DNA from: Megascapheus bottae
Taxonomy: Eukaryota > Chordata > Mammalia > Rodentia > Geomyidae
DNA: 64,000 nt
Assembly: GCA_024803745.1 (NCBI GenBank)
Contig: JANJXV010000020.1
Span: forward strand, 17,214,777 to 17,278,776
Direction of reading: 5' to 3'
Shown: piece by piece, positions 30,948 to 43,861 of the stretch
How the letters are laid out: every line of letters starts with the position of its first letter
Position numbering within the stretch: position 1 is the stretch's first letter
Translations under genes and position numbers: made by a program
Notes under the pieces: generated by a model
Seen by the model: the letters and a program-made list of their open reading frames with translations, nothing else
Told to the model about the DNA's origin: nothing
The model's database searches: none

Positions 30948-31465
30948 TATTTAGTTATTAATCCAGATGACTGAGTGATTCCTTTGGCTTCCTGGAGGAA
31001 AACAACACCAAAATTTTGCTCACATATGTACATTCTCTAGGACATCTTAATTCCCTCTAATAGAGACAATGACAACACACCTTCATGCTCTCCTTAATTC
31101 CACATTGTTTTTAGTTCTCTATTCCTCTGGCCACTAGAATGAAGAGCTCCATCTGAAGTTAGAAAGAGAAAGAAATTTGCTAGGTCAATGTTTGTTGAAT
31201 CTGACAATTTGCTCTCAAACAAAAAGCTCGGTGACAAGCTTTCCAGAGCCACAATTTCCCCCGATTTCTCATTATTTCTTTTGAACAGGTGAAACCTTAG
31301 GGTAATCAATTAAACAGTGAATCAAATACTGTGACCCAAATACTGCCTAACTGATTCACAGTCTGGGATACATAAATGCAGCCCTGTCTTACATGGCTCT
31401 GGCTTTATATGTGGGCTGTTGCTGGAGGACATAGCTCATTCCTTCCCTTTGGTTTCTTTAACGCC
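30948..31465. other. No gene recognised
   Basis: Unique sequence. Confidence 0.4.
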
Positions 31466-31862
31466 TGTTATGAACTGAATAGCCTTGTGCTTTAGAACTT
31501 ACATGGTGAAGCCTTTACTCTTGCTATGGCTATATTTAAAGTTAAAAATCTCAAAGGAAGTAGGTGTAGTTAACCATGGTTATACAGGTAAGAACCTGAT
31601 TGGATAGATGAGTATCCTTGTAAGAAGGGAAATGCGGGACTCACTTTCCTGAGTGGATGCACTACATAAAGACCAAGTGAGAGCACAGTAGTGAGGAAGC
31701 TGTGAGGAGACCACAAGAAGAGCCTTCCTCCTCGCCCAACTTAGTATGGCACTCTAATCCTAGACTTTCAGCCTCCAGAACTGTGAGGAATTAATTATTC
31801 ATTTCATGATCTAATCAGTCTGTCTTACAATATTTTTCTGGGAACTAAAATAGACTAATACA
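31466..31862 (+). mobile_element. Near-complete MLT1-like solo LTR
   Basis: Starts TGTTATGAACTGAATAGCCT and passes ACATGGTGAAGCC and GTATCCTTGTAAGAAGGGAA. It continues through GACTTTCAGCCTCCAGAACT and GTGAGGAATTAATTATTC and ends AAAATAGACTAATACA. About 397 bp, the usual length class for MLT1 LTRs (ERVL-MaLR). No internal viral sequence adjoins it and no matching 5-bp TSD is visible. Confidence 0.85.
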
Positions 31863-32961
31863 ATACTAGTGAACCTTGGCCTGGGGTATCTTTTTGTTGT
31901 TGTTATTTTAACTTGGAATTGTCCATTGTGTTGTCTTGTCTTCCATTTGTTCCTGTAGATCCATGCTTTGACATTCTCCCCCCTCCATTTATCTTACTTT
32001 GAGTTGGCCACCTGTTCTATGTTACAACAAAACTGATGATATGAGTGGAAATATGAAAAAAATAATGTTGAAGGATTTTGTATGAAAATAAATGTAGATG
32101 TACAGCTTCTCATGAGAAAATGGAACATCTGGCAACAGCAATGGCAATAATAAATTGGCACTTCCCTTTTCAACTGGGTGTTAGCTCTTACATTGGCCAT
32201 AACTCTGTCTTGGCATGTTTTGTTCAAATGCTTTACCAGGCTCTCCTCTGTGGCCACCTAAGAATACCAACACTGTTCCTCATCAGAAGAGATGAAAACA
32301 CTAAAAGCCCAGATGCTCGGAAATCTTTTTTTTTTTTCTTGATGCTGCAGGTAGTTCTGGAAACAACAACTCACTACAACTTTTCCTGGAGCATTGTTCT
32401 TGGGCAATTGAAGTCACTGCTTGGAAGTGCCTGAGAAGTCTCCTCTTTTCCAAGGCCAGACTAATCACATGGTGAGATAGACTTGGTCATTCTGGATGGT
32501 GCAATCATTAATCTTGACTAGAACAGATAGGTTTTCCAGAGATGAGTTTTGCCTCAGTTGCCCACAACTAGCTCCACTGTCTGATTCACTGACTTAGTTC
32601 CTTGCATGACATGACTTTGAATCAAGAGTAGTGAAAGGGGCATATAATAGGGCACATGATGATGCAATTTATTAATCTTACCACATTCCACACCATAGAG
32701 AAGCAACTGGTATGACAATATAGTAAATGACTTCTTAAGGTTACATCTGAAGCACCAATGGAAGATAATATTATGTGAGGATGGGGTGCAGTCCAGTCTG
32801 GAATCTTAATCATTGAGTACTTTGTTGGCTATGTCCTCAGTAACTTCGACATAAGGGTCTAATATCAAAAGGACAGCATCACTCAGAAATCAGTCTAATG
32901 ATTTTGATCTTTGGCTCCTAGAGAGAACGCATTCCCCCAAAGGGGCACAGTAAGAGTGACA
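31863..32961. other. No gene recognised
   Basis: Overlapping frames of 87 (minus) and 118 residues (plus) at 31,994-32,434 lack recognisable domains. Confidence 0.4.
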
Positions 32962-33082
32962 CCAGGAAGTGGCATTGTGACTTGAAGTGGTAGAGAAATA
33001 ACCTTGAACAAAAAGAGCTCAGGGACAGTGTCCAGGGCTTGAGTTCAAGCCCCACAACTGGCCAAAAAAACCCCCAAAAAAC
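32962..33082 (+). mobile_element. Geo monomer without a clear left half
   Basis: ACCAGGAAGTGGCATTGTGA, TTGAAGTGGTAGAGAAATAA, CCTTGAACAAAAAGAGCTCA, GGGCTTGAGTTCAAGCCCCA and an A/C-rich tail. Neither an IDL nor a 7SL half is visible immediately upstream, so this is a 5'-truncated copy or a solitary Geo unit. Confidence 0.7.
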
Positions 33083-35951
33083 CTGTCACACACTCACCCT
33101 AATCCCATTGATTGCAATGTCATCACATTTTGTGCCAGAAGTTCTGTGGGCCAAGAAACGAGCTTTCCTAAGGGCAGAGGAGTTTGTCCCTGGTCCTGGT
33201 GAAGATGTGGGGTAGCTAAGGTGGACATGCAGAAATATGGACAGCAGGTAGGCCAGGCCCCACGACCATAACCTGATAAGGATATGATAACAGAGACTAA
33301 AGACTGCAAGGTTGTGGTTTTCCTACAGGTTTCTTTGGCATAAGGTCTTCAACTTAGGCTCTTTGCATAAGTTATTTAGGGTAATATTCTATTTCAATTT
33401 ATTCATCACTATCCTTTAAATTATATTAAAACTTTCCCTCCCAGACAAGCAATTTAACTCAGCAGACTGTGAGTAAAAGGAATCAAGAACTGGTATAAAG
33501 GAAGGAGAAAATGAATACATGTTACAATCCTAGAACCTCATATACCATGGGGAAAGGAATCTATTTCACAAACCCTCTTCTTAAAAGTTTTCTGAGATAA
33601 CCAGAAACGTTGAAAAGCTATCATGTGCTAGAGTGAGAACCTGAAAGGACTATAATGCAAAGAATAGACCACAACAGCTTCTGCTAATGCTCTGTTAGGT
33701 GCCCTGGATCCTTTAGGCCAGTTGCTGAGATTCTGATATGAATGGCTCACACTTGAAACCTGCAAGGTGTGATCTCGAGAGGGGAGCAGTCTCCCGAGAG
33801 ATGCCTGGGAGTTACAACCACACATCATGGCCAAACAGAGCCAATGTGTAAATGGCACTGGGATGCAAGAGATCCATCCCCTGCCTTCAAAGCAGGGCAG
33901 ATTATGGGATGCGATTTGCTCTCTAGTGCTCCTTTCGAGATCAGGATAAGCCTTGCTTACGATCTTTTCAAACCAACTGCACAGGAATCCCTACCAGGAG
34001 TTCTTTACTAGTTTTCTCTACCCCAAATCGCTGTCCTTCGCTCTGATACTGTATTATGTTCAAACTTCCCATCACTCAGCTAATATGCCATTAGGAGGGT
34101 TATGCGAGTTTGCAAAGAGGGTTAGTATATAAGGGACAGACAATAGACTTCGTGCCATCAAGGAGTTCTGAAGCCCCACATATCTTGAAGGCTCTGAAGT
34201 ATTCATAGGAGCCAAGTTGCTCTTAACACAAAAGGAAGAAGAGAATTCATTGCATTTATTCAGGGACCTGACCACATTCTTCATACATAACAAAGAACGA
34301 GGGCAGACGTGTCCCAGTTGTTGATGTTTTTATTTTTTTAAATAGCTCAACACTGTACTGTGACATTTTTACATATGTATATTCACACACACACACATGT
34401 ATATTCTGATATTATTCCCCCTTGAAGCAGAAGGGTTCTGATTATTCAAATCATTTCTTAAGTTCTCTGCTTCATATTGCTTTTATAAACCTGAAATCAG
34501 AATCTTGAAGTTTATAGTGATCTTTATATAATAAATATGGTTTTCATGTCAATTTCAGAGCCTAAAAGATCTGAACATGCGAGTCCCAGCAATAATAATT
34601 CCTCTCCATGTAGAATTACAAATAATGTTCAAGTCATGATAATACTTTTTTCTTTCTTTAACTTAACACCTTAATAATTTCTCAAATCTTCATTAATTTG
34701 GAGATAAAAATATTCTGAAATACAGGAAAACGTTCTTTTCTTAAATCTACCAACTGCTATTTATGTCTGGAAATGTTGAAAATGATACTTTTTCCCCTTT
34801 CTTTTTTACCATTATAAATGGCTTCATAGGACCACAAAACACATAGCAAAAAGTGGTAGTTTTTCCACTGAAGAAGAGAGAAAAATCTTTTTCATTCCAA
34901 AAGCAAAGTTTTGTTTCATTGGCAATAAAAGTAATAGGTATTTTCCTCTGTAACAATGTCCAAACTACTTGTTTCTTTTAAAATATATATATCAGGATGG
35001 CATTTATTTTCTACTAAGATTTCCTCTAGATTCCAAAAATGTCCTTACTTTTTCTTCAAATCACAATACATTAATTAGAAAATGAAAACAGTTTTATACT
35101 CATTGGTTTGAAAGGTTTTAAACATGTCACGTTCTTTTATTATCTTTAAGGCAGGCTCTTTAAAAAAAATTATGAGAACTACTTACTGTTCAATTGAGAG
35201 TGGTAAGTATGGTTCCTCCATGTATTTTTAATTGCTGTCATTTGGGGTGTGTGTGTATGTGTGTGTTTGGTTAAATTATGGTCCAGCTTTGGAAGTTGTT
35301 ATTGGCCTTGAGACTATTGTGAGTTCAATCTGGCTATTTGCTAATGTGGATTTTCAAATGGCCTTTTTTCTTTGTAATTTTTACCTCACCCCAGAACATG
35401 ATTTTGGGCAAGGAGTTGAAGCCCACAGGCATAGGGCGCCAGGGTGGGTGTGATCGACTGAACTGAGTAATGGAGCAACTTTGAGTGGGGCAGGGGGAGT
35501 AGAGTCCTTCTGAGGTCTCAGAGCCCCAGCAGTATGAACAGAGTATCTTCACAGGAGGTGATGGTCCTGAGTAGCTATCAAAGCCTGAGCAGAATCAAAA
35601 GAATATCCATGAAGTACATTCATAGAGTATCAACCAAAAAGAGTGTCCACACAATTGGGAAAGACTGGCGCATTGTGGTAGCTCCAGCAAGGCGGAATGG
35701 GGAGGAGTTGCAGTAGTGGCCTGGCTCTGGAATCCCAAACTCTGGGCTGATATAGCAAGAATAATATGGCAGAGGCACTAGGATCTGATTAGGCACAGGC
35801 TGAGCACCAACATGGGGGAGGTGAGGCTGGGGATGGTGGCTTGGAGTTTCCTCAACAAGTTGTTGGAATCCAAGTGGGTTGATTGAGAAGTTATGCCCAT
35901 AGTGTAAGGGACATGTTAAAAACAAATATACTATAAAAATGTCGTAGCAGG
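33083..35951. other. No gene recognised; one Pro-rich minus-strand frame
   Basis: Mostly unique. 35,390-35,930 is GC-richer. The minus-strand frame at 35,620-35,925 (101 residues) holds a proline/histidine-rich run (VEETPSHHPQPHLPHVGAQP), and similar composition continues in another frame (35,334-35,552). This could be a decayed processed pseudogene, but no family was recognised and no poly(A) or TSD was found. Confidence 0.35.
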
Positions 35952-36147
35952 ACCCGGGAGTTTGGCCTAGTTAGTGGTAGAGTGCTTGCCTAGCATCCAC
36001 GAAGACCCAGGTTGGATTCATCGATACCACATACATAGAAAAAAGCCAGAAATGGTGATGTGGCTCAAGTGGTAGAGTTCTAGCCTTGAGGAAAATTCCA
36101 AGGACATTGTTCAGGCCCTGAGTTCAGTCCCCAGGTCTGGCAAAAAA
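35952..36147 (+). mobile_element. IDL-Geo SINE
   Basis: ACCCGGGAGTTTGGCCTAGT with a 4-bp duplication (TAGTTAGTGGTAG) in the A-box region. B box GGTTGGATTCA is mutated. Geo end GAGTTCAGTCCCCAGGTCTG. Confidence 0.9.
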
Positions 36148-37229
36148 ATAATACTATTTAAAAAAAAGTTGTACTCTTCCCACTCTGGGGTGGGGGAGAG
36201 AAATGGGTTAAAATAGGGAATGAGAAAAAATATCTAGACTAAATTCTATGTTTTCAGAATGGGAATTGAGGCTTCCATCGTTTGTACATGGTTTTCTAGA
36301 CAGACATAACTGTGGATAGATATGTGTGTGTGTGTGTGTGTGTGTGCGCACGCGCGTGCACATTCACACATATTTTCCAGCTTTATCCATTGAGTGGGAG
36401 TACAAGATCCAATGAGTATACACACACCAAGACTTAGAACTTGGCCGCTGGCTTTCTTTCTCCACTAAAAATCATGAGAGGAGAAAGAGAAGGGACTGAT
36501 TGGAGGTGTGGATCAATGAAAATACAAAATAAGCTTGAAATAGCATTTGGTTCAAGAAAGTAAGAAATCACTCAAAGAAAGCTGGGGTCATGTCAGAAGA
36601 ATGCAGAAACCAGTTTGAAGGCTTCCTACTGATCAAACCAGGAATAATAAAGTATCTATCCATAAGGATTTTTCAAAATACTTGATTTGGGAATCATCAA
36701 CACTGCCTAGTTCATGCTGATATCAAGAACTCATGGGATTTTTTCATGGTCAACACAGAACCTCTAAATGTAGACTGTGATTCTTATTTGAATTTTCTCC
36801 ACACAGCAACATCAAGACAATTGACAAAGCTTGAATGGAATCTAAGAATCAATGATAGCAATAAAATGATATTAATTTCCTAATGTTCATGCTTCTCTTA
36901 CAAGTATATAAGAGAACACTTTCACTAGTAGGAAATTTGATGTTAATTCTCACAGAGAGGCCTGCTGCCTCCTTACTCCCTCATGATGGAGGTTAAAAAA
37001 AAGGGGGGAAAGGGTTGTTTGTTCTGTGCTTACATCTTTTCTGTAACTTTGAGCTTGCTTCAAGTAAAAAAAAACAATTAATTTATCTTTCATGAATTTT
37101 AATTTAAAAATTTCTTATAACTAGAATGCTTTTGTTAAATTACAAAACTATTATTTCAGGACCTCTGAAATAATATTTATGTATCTTTCATCTATCCCCT
37201 TCTCTCACCTGTGCTCTCCACACAGCACC
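36148..37229. other. No gene recognised
   Basis: Includes a short (TG)n(CG)-type tract at about 36,324-36,362 (TGTGTG...CGCACGCGCGTGCAC), able to adopt Z-DNA. Otherwise unique. Confidence 0.45.
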
Positions 37230-37640
37230 TAGAGTTGTCTTTGACAAATACAAGAGAATTCACACTTCTCTGCTCTTAAGGCTTACTGTGCTTTTACTTG
37301 GCCCTCTGTTCATCTGGAAAACCTCCCTTCTCTCACCTCCGTTTCCTGGGCTTGCCCTCACTGCTCCTGCCCCGAGGGCTGTGCTGCTTAAGTCACCTAG
37401 AATGAAGGTTTCTTTCTTTGAATTGAGATCTCTGAATGCTACCTCAAGAAGGCTGTCTTGATTTCCCAACCCAAAGTAGTTCTTTCTGTCCCTCTTATTT
37501 TATTTGGGTTTGCTCCATAGAAATTACGAATCACTGAAATTACCTAGCTTATTCATTGCTTTCCTATTTTGTTCCACACCTAGTCAAAGCCCTTGTTCCC
37601 CAGTTGCCACTTCAATACCTAGAACTGAGTGGGACGGGGG
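37230..37640 (+). mobile_element. L2 LINE 3' end relic
   Basis: AGAAGGCTGTCTTGATTTCC, CAACCCAAAGTAGTTCTTTC, TGCTCCATAGAAATTACGAA, TCACTGAAATTACCTAGCTT, ATTCATTGCTTTCC and AATACCTAGAACTGAG follow the order of the L2 3' region (ggccttccctgaccacc ... tagcacttatcactatctgaaattatcttgtttattt ... cccagtgcctagaacag). Confidence 0.65.
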
Positions 37641-37969
37641 TGAGGGGGGAGATCCTAGATCTTATAGGTCAAACAAGTTGATGCTATGTACTTTTTAAGG
37701 CAAGGCAGGAAGCACCTAACATCTGGTCAGTATTGTTTATATAAAAGTTTTACCTCGGGAAACAGCCAAACAATTTTAACTTATATGAAGCCATACAGGG
37801 ACACTAACCTAGATCCTTCAAAATGATCCGCATCTTAAAAGACAAAAACAAATGAGATGACTTTTCTAGATTATAAGAACTAAAGCAATATGATAAGCAA
37901 GTAAATAACTGATCTTTAAAAGAAGAATGTGTTTAATTTGTCTGAAGCTTACTTTCCATTTATTTTGTA
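37641..37969. other. No gene recognised
   Basis: Unique sequence. Confidence 0.4.
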
Positions 37970-38152
37970 GGGCTGGGAATGTGGCTTAGTGGTAGAGTGC
38001 TTGCCTAGCATGCATGAAGCCATGGGTCTGATTCATCAGTCAGAAGTAGTGCTGTGGCTCAAGGGGTAGAGTGCTAGCCTTGAGCAAAAGAAGCTCAAGG
38101 GCAGCCCCAACTCTCAGTGCTCTGAGTTCATCAAACTCCAAGACTGGTTAAA
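37970..38152 (+). mobile_element. IDL-Geo SINE, degraded
   Basis: GGGCTGGGAATGTGGCTTAG; region after GGGTCTGATTCATCAGT lacks about 20 bp of the inter-monomer link. Geo half GTGGCTCAAGGGGTAGAGTG. The 3' end is disturbed by an extra GCAGCCCCAACTCTC. Confidence 0.88.
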
Positions 38153-38511
38153 AAAAATGGTTTGTATATGTGCACATATACAAAACATATATGTGTTTAT
38201 GTATGTGTATGCACATAGATATGGACACATGTAGATGAAGGCCTGTGAGAATATGTTCTAAGAGATATCATTGGGTGATTTAATCATTGTTCAGACATCA
38301 CAACAGACTTGGAAGAATAAGATGACTGCAATGTCACCAATCCTGTGGGACCACTGTCTGGTGTGTGATTTGTCACTGGCTGAAACATGAGACACAAAAA
38401 CGTACTAACATTTGGTGAATTTATGTAAAGGACAAATGTGTGTTCACTGTTCTATTCTTTCAACTTTTCTATGGGTTTGGAATTTTTCAAAACACACAGA
38501 AAGGCATGAAC
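38153..38511. other. No gene recognised
   Basis: Begins with a TATATGTGCACATATACA-type tract (38,163-38,230); unique afterwards. Confidence 0.45.
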
Positions 38512-38630
38512 AATGCAAGACTGAAGATTTTGGAATCCAACTGCCTGGGTTCAAACGCAGGCTGTAAACACCAACTGTGAGTCAAACATTTCCAAATTGG
38601 TTTGCTTATCCGGAAAAGAAGCCAAGAGGC
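38512..38630 (+). mobile_element. MIR SINE relic
   Basis: TTTTGGAATCCAACTGCCTG, GGTTCAAACGCAGGCTGTAA, CACCAACTGTGAGTCAAACA and ATTGGTTTGCTTATCCGGAA match the MIR tRNA-like head and core (ctggagccagactgcctgggttcgaatcc ... cagtttcctcatctgtaaaa). Confidence 0.7.
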
Positions 38631-41600
38631 TAAGCACATGGACTAAACCAAGAATTTTTTTTTCCAGCAGAGGCATGCTGGGCCATCCTAGGAGACTATC
38701 TGGAAGTCTTCTAAAGCCTCTATTATCCAGGAACATCTTACAATGATTACTTTAACAGACTGAAGAGTTAAACAGATGAATCATTTTCATTAGGGTTTGA
38801 GAAATCAGGATAAGCAAAGAGAGACAAAATCACAGAGTGTGTGGAGTTTACCCAGAAGGCATGCTGGTCCTGCCACTGAGCCCAAAAAAGGTGGGGCTCT
38901 GACCATCAAGAAGGCTCCCACTGAGGGCAAGGAGCTGGGTGGATACAGAGCCAAAAGATAGCTTCTTGTTTTCTGTATCTGGAACAGACCCTTTACATCT
39001 TAGTAGAACATGGATTTCATGAGCCTTTCTCCTCTTCCTGTCATAATTTCACAGGACATATAGAAATATATTGGAACATTCTGATGGAAAATTAATTTTA
39101 AAAATTAAGAAAGGAAAAGTAGGAGCGGAAAATTTTTCTTCTCCCATTCTCAAAGGCACCCCAGTCTTTGCAGTAACTTGGAATTGCCTAAAACAAAAAG
39201 CTTTTGCCACTCTCCAGATGACTGCAAGGAATGGGGCAAGCTCATGAAAAGGCTGCCGGATGGCTCTTGAGCTCCCATGACATAGACCCTGACACTGAAG
39301 GATCAAAATGGAGAAAGCAAAAAGCAAATAACTCCTTCCATCTAGAAACACATGGCTGAATAACTCAGTGAATGGCCTCTGGAAGGTTTTATTCTTTGAC
39401 TTTGAAAATATTCTGTTTTTTAGTTTTCAAAGTTTGCTCATCATGAAATTCCTCTGGATAATATTATATCCAGAAATCAGGGAAAAGAAAGTACTTTGTC
39501 ATTTAGGACATGAGTAAATAATGTTTTAAAGTAACTTAAAAAAGAGGGGAGAGCTCTGATTTTCCTGAACACTGCTGCTCACCTTCAAACTCAGTGAAAA
39601 TTGTAGAACAGATTTAAGGTAGCAAGATATACGGGGCTGAGAATTATAGGTAAGTTCATTACTTTTGCAGATCAAAGGGACCAGAAAGTTAGCAAAGAGT
39701 AAGGTTCAAAATAAAGTTGAAATATATTTTAGTCTTCCCTCTGTGGTGAAGTGAATAGTTGATAATACACAAAAGGTCACCACAAAATGTCAGAAATTAT
39801 TAAAAAAAAAAAAAAAAAAAAAAGAACAACAACGCCATTTGGAGAGGGACCACAGTGGGAAAATGAATATTTTGGAGCAGTCACAATTAAACAGGGAGAC
39901 TGGCTGTAGCATTCACTGCAGGTTACCTAGGAAGTTACAGGATGTCTCTAAGCCTACTTTTCCTCCCCCAGTTGAAGAGTGTTTGGCTATCTCATTCTGA
40001 GATTAAAAGTAATAGGGGGCAGTCAGCAGGAGGTCTATGCATAGATAAGAAATGGTTTCAGAGTTTCCAAAAACAGCTATCCCAAGCCATTCCTTCTCAC
40101 CTTGCCCTCTAGTTCAGTACCTGATATTCTGGCTCCATTAAGAGAAGAGCATTCTGCTTCCTGATTTCACAGACTAGCAGCTAAAGAGTCTCCAGTCTCT
40201 CTCCTCTCCCTTTCTGTCACACTTAGAATTTGTCTGAGTGTGTTAGTGACAACAGGAATTCAGGACATAATCATTGCAAAAGGTCTTAAGTTTTAAGATG
40301 CTAACAGACAGATGCTTAAATAAGTAGCAAATGGTTCAGTGCTGCACTTTGTTTTTTTCTGTTTGCCATCTCTCAAATTTGAATGAAATAAAAACTCCAG
40401 ATGTCAGCACCAGAAATCAAAAACATTTTTATACATATGCCTCCCATCAGGGTCTCTGTTTTCTGTTCTTCCTCAAGTCTGAAAAAAACATTTGCTGACT
40501 CAGCGGAAGTCCAAGAAGACCCTTGGACTGGGCCTATGTCTCTTCTCATTACTTTATTTTTATTCTTCTGTCCCTTTCCCTCCTCCTCCTCCAGGTTGTG
40601 TTTGCCAGAGTGTGGCTGTATTTTGACCCTGGCTCTTCTAAAATTCTTGCAAAATGCTTTAAGCTCTTTTCTTCTGCTATTGCAATTTCTTCTTTTATAG
40701 TCTTTCAAAATCTTTATTTAAACCATTGTCCTCTCCACCCAATTGTAGCTGCCTCACTGCTCAAACACTGAGGACTGCCTTTCTTCCTTTTTCTGTATGT
40801 TATCTAAAGCCAAGTCAAATTCAGAACAACTCTCTATTTCCAAATTTTGTTTCCACTTGAGAGTGATTTATTAACATGTCCTATTGTTTTCCTATTGATT
40901 TCTCCAACTTATTTGATGTTTCTGTCACCCAATACACCTCCAAATTTGGAGGTGATCTTCAAGTAGACTCGCTATAAGTGCAAAATATTTACTCTAGCTA
41001 CAGCAGTTTGCTTAGCCGTACAGCTTGTTTTTAATATGTCTGTCTTTTGTTGGTGTTGAAGGTTTCCTAATATTCCTGTGAGTTAAGGACAGCTCAACCT
41101 GTTGCTGAACCTCATGCATGAATCTACCGTACTATTTAAGAAGATGGTGTCTGAATAGGCTAGAGGACAGGAAACAAATTGACTTATTCAAGAGGTCTGA
41201 CAGTGAATAAAGGCTCTTCTCTGAGCTCTTTACCATAACATAAAAGATCTTAAATCCTCAGTCCATGTTAATAAATCTAAACCCACCATTTTACCCATCG
41301 TATACAATGTCTACCTTTTCGTTATTCTTGAGAACAACTACTAATTCTGTGTGGAATTCTCACCACATTGATATACCTCATCAGAAAATATCATCTGCTC
41401 AGTCTGACTTGGTTCACCTATTTTTCTGGGATAGTTTCTGTGTCTGTGTCTCCTTCCTGAAGAATCCAGCATGCTCTGATACTTCCCATGTACAGAGGAA
41501 GAGCTCTGCATCTCTCGTCAAACTACAGGCATGGTTCTGTCTTAGGCTGTGGAGAACTTAAAGAAAGACCATGTACTCCATGCATACTGGGTATCTCGAT

Positions 41601-41716
41601 CCTGTGAACAACCAAGTATCTTTTTTTAAGATTTCTACACTTCTGTCCAGAGAGATTCACAAAGAGCTGCTCATGTAAGAGGCAGTTTGGTCCAAATGAT
41701 TGCTATTTTTTTCTTT
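38631..41716. other. No gene recognised; about 3 kb largely repeat-free
   Basis: Contains an A-run of about 24 (39,801-39,824) with no obvious retrocopy before it, and a 7-bp-stem hairpin CTGGATA/TATCCAG at 39,454-39,473. Overlapping sense and antisense frames lie at 40,373-40,771 (111, 99 and 82 residues) without domains. Possible weak MIR trace at 39,925-39,985. Confidence 0.4.
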
Positions 41717-41970
41717 TTTTAATTGTAATTAATAGAAGGGTTACAGTTAAATTCACCAGATAGAAGGTGCATTACTTCACACACATTGATACCCCTTCTT
41801 GTGTTTTTGTCCCTATTTCCCTCCCCCACCCCCTCCCCCATCTTGTTTTCCCCCCTTCCCTTTCCTATACTAGATAACAAGGTAAGATACTGTAACACTA
41901 TGAGAATAACCAAGGGACAACAAAAGAGATGAGAAATAACATCGTACATTAAGGACAACAATCACAGAAA
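41717..41970 (-). mobile_element. L1 3' end, tail class 3
   Basis: Plus strand reads TTTTAATTGTAATTAATAGA, AGGGTTACAGTTAAATTCAC, CATTGATACCCCTTCTTGTG, a C-rich tract, AAGATACTGTAACACTATGA and CATTAAGGACAACAATCACA. This is the same unit as at 19.24 kb in reverse. No TSD was found by eye. Confidence 0.85.
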
Positions 41971-42167
41971 GCCTCTGTGGCTTTCATTTTAGGAGACCTA
42001 TTCAAAACCAATGATTTGTTATTTTTTTCCCACCTCTGACCTAGTAATATGTATGTCAGGTCTCTCCTAAACGATATTCAGTCAGAACCATCATTGAACT
42101 CTACTTTCAGCTCCTGAATGATGCTTGTTTGTTGTTTCAGGTTCTTCAGCATTCCTAGAACTCTCTT

Positions 42168-42171
<4 letters not shown>

Positions 42172-42240
<69 letters not shown>

Positions 42241-42248
42241 CCCCCCCC
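42172..42248 (+). repeat. (CT)33 microsatellite plus C10 run
   Basis: Pure CT run to about 42,237, then GCCCCCCCCCC. It occupies the tail side of the minus-strand SINE that follows. Confidence 0.95.
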
Positions 42249-42483
42249 GTGGCAATATTAGGGCTTGAACTCAGGGCATGGGTGCTGTCCCTGAGCTTCT
42301 TTGGCTGTAAGGCTCAAATGCTCTACCACTTGAGCCACAGCTCCACTTCTAGCTTTTCTGATAGTTTATTGAAGATAAGAGTCTCACAAGCTTTCTTGCC
42401 TAATCTGGTTTGAACTGTGATCCTCAGATCTCAGGCTCTTGAGTAGCTAGAATTACAGGCATGAGCCACTCGGGTGCTCAGCC
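42249..42483 (-). mobile_element. Composite 7SL/B1-Geo SINE
   Basis: TTAGGGCTTGAACTCAGGGC, ACCACTTGAGCCACAGCTCC, AGTTTATTGAAGATAAGAGT, TGGTTTGAACTGTGATCCTC and GAGTAGCTAGAATTACAGGC. Full length. Confidence 0.88.
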
Positions 42484-43489
42484 CTAAAAGTCATCTCAAT
42501 TTAATTCGATTTAATTCTAAATCAAATCTTCCTAAATAATAGTCTCTATATATTGTGAACATCTATGCAACCTTTTTTCCCATGATTCTCACAATAGATC
42601 AATTTTAAGTACATGGAGCTAAGTGGGTTTTTCTTTCTCTCTCCCCTCCTCGGGTCTGGTGGCATGTCATTCTGCTTCAAAAAAAAAGAAGAGGATAGAC
42701 CTTACATGCAGCACCAGTTGCTTTCTGTACTTGATCTGTGCCTCTCCACACAGAGCCCCGATGAAACATACTGTTACTTCCTATTAGGCATGGAAAGGCC
42801 CAGAAAACAATAGCTACTGGAGACACTGAGTTGGGATTTCACCTGGTTCTCATACTCACACCCCCTGTGGGATATGCCTCCTTCATGGAAGGTGCTTCTC
42901 TACCCTTTTGGACCAATTCCATCTAGCATGGAAAAAGGGGAAAAAAAGGTAAAACAATCCATCATGAATTTGGAGGGATGATAAAGCCATCAATCTCCCA
43001 AGCACATGAAATAATGGAGTAATAAATTGCTTTTACTGTAGTATATGAAGTAGATCATAAAATGCAAATAAATGAATGGTTTTGTCTAAATAATAAGCAG
43101 AAATGTACAAACATTTATCACAGCCACTTTCTTATGAGGGCTCTTCTCCGGGTTTTGACATGACTGTTACGCACATCTGCTCCGCATCTGTAGTCTCTCT
43201 CTGTCTACAACTTTACGATTAGTGGCAATAGTGAACTCACAAAATTTTTATCCACTGGAGAGCAAATTCAAGAAGCCTCTACAAGATGGACAGAAATGGG
43301 CTTCTGGGGATGGTACGGGAGCCTGGGAAAGCCCTATAGAAGACAATACTGGGAATCAGAGAGAAAGTATTCAACGTTTCAGATGGCTGAGGAAATGAAG
43401 CATCACCATACAATGTCTGTCTTTTCCTAGCCCTTGGGAACAATTCTTAAGTGTTTGTGTAATTCTGTCCAATTGTTAGCCTTGATGTC
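42484..43489. other. No gene recognised
   Basis: Unique sequence; short frames only. The right part may be older LTR body belonging to the next entry. Confidence 0.4.
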
Positions 43490-43627
43490 GTCAGAGTATG
43501 TTCTCTGAGCCTGCTGTAACCCAATATGGATTTTTGGCCTCCAAAAGATTAAGGTATTAAATTTATGTTATTTCAAGCCACTAAGCCTTGGTCATTCATT
43601 ACAGTAGCCATAGGAAAACTAATACAC
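43490..43627 (+). mobile_element. ERVL-MaLR (MLT1-like) LTR 3' end
   Basis: GGCCTCCAAAAGATTAAGGT, TTATGTTATTTCAAGCCACT, AAGCCTTGGTCATTCATTAC and AGTAGCCATAGGAAAACTAATACAC correspond to the MLT1 3' end (gcctccagaactgtgagaaat ... ttaagccacccagtctatggta ... agcccta-aaactaatac). The 5' limit is unclear. Confidence 0.7.
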
Positions 43628-43861
43628 CTAGTATTCTGGAACAGAATATTAATCCATTTAAAAGTATAGATACGTAGACTGATAATGCTTAATATTTTAG
43701 AGATTAAAACTATTGCTGATTTCCAAATAAAGCTTATGTGCATTTAAATACTGTTTTAAAAAAAAGATGAGCTAGTAAAGAGGGAGGGTGGATGAAAGAG
43801 AAATGTAAATGTTGATAATGGTTGAATGGTGGGTGTCAGGGCTCATTTTTCCATCGTACCT

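Noticed and set aside
31994..32434. 118-residue plus and 87-residue minus frames
   Set aside because: Overlapping on opposite strands, no domains, no repeat of codon bias; consistent with chance.
38836..38969. Short open stretch ending GGYRAKR with Lys-rich residues (resembles a ribosomal protein tail)
   Set aside because: Only about 43 codons, no family recognised, no upstream continuation.
39801..39824. Poly(A) tail of a processed pseudogene
   Set aside because: No recognisable mRNA-derived body before it and no TSD seen.
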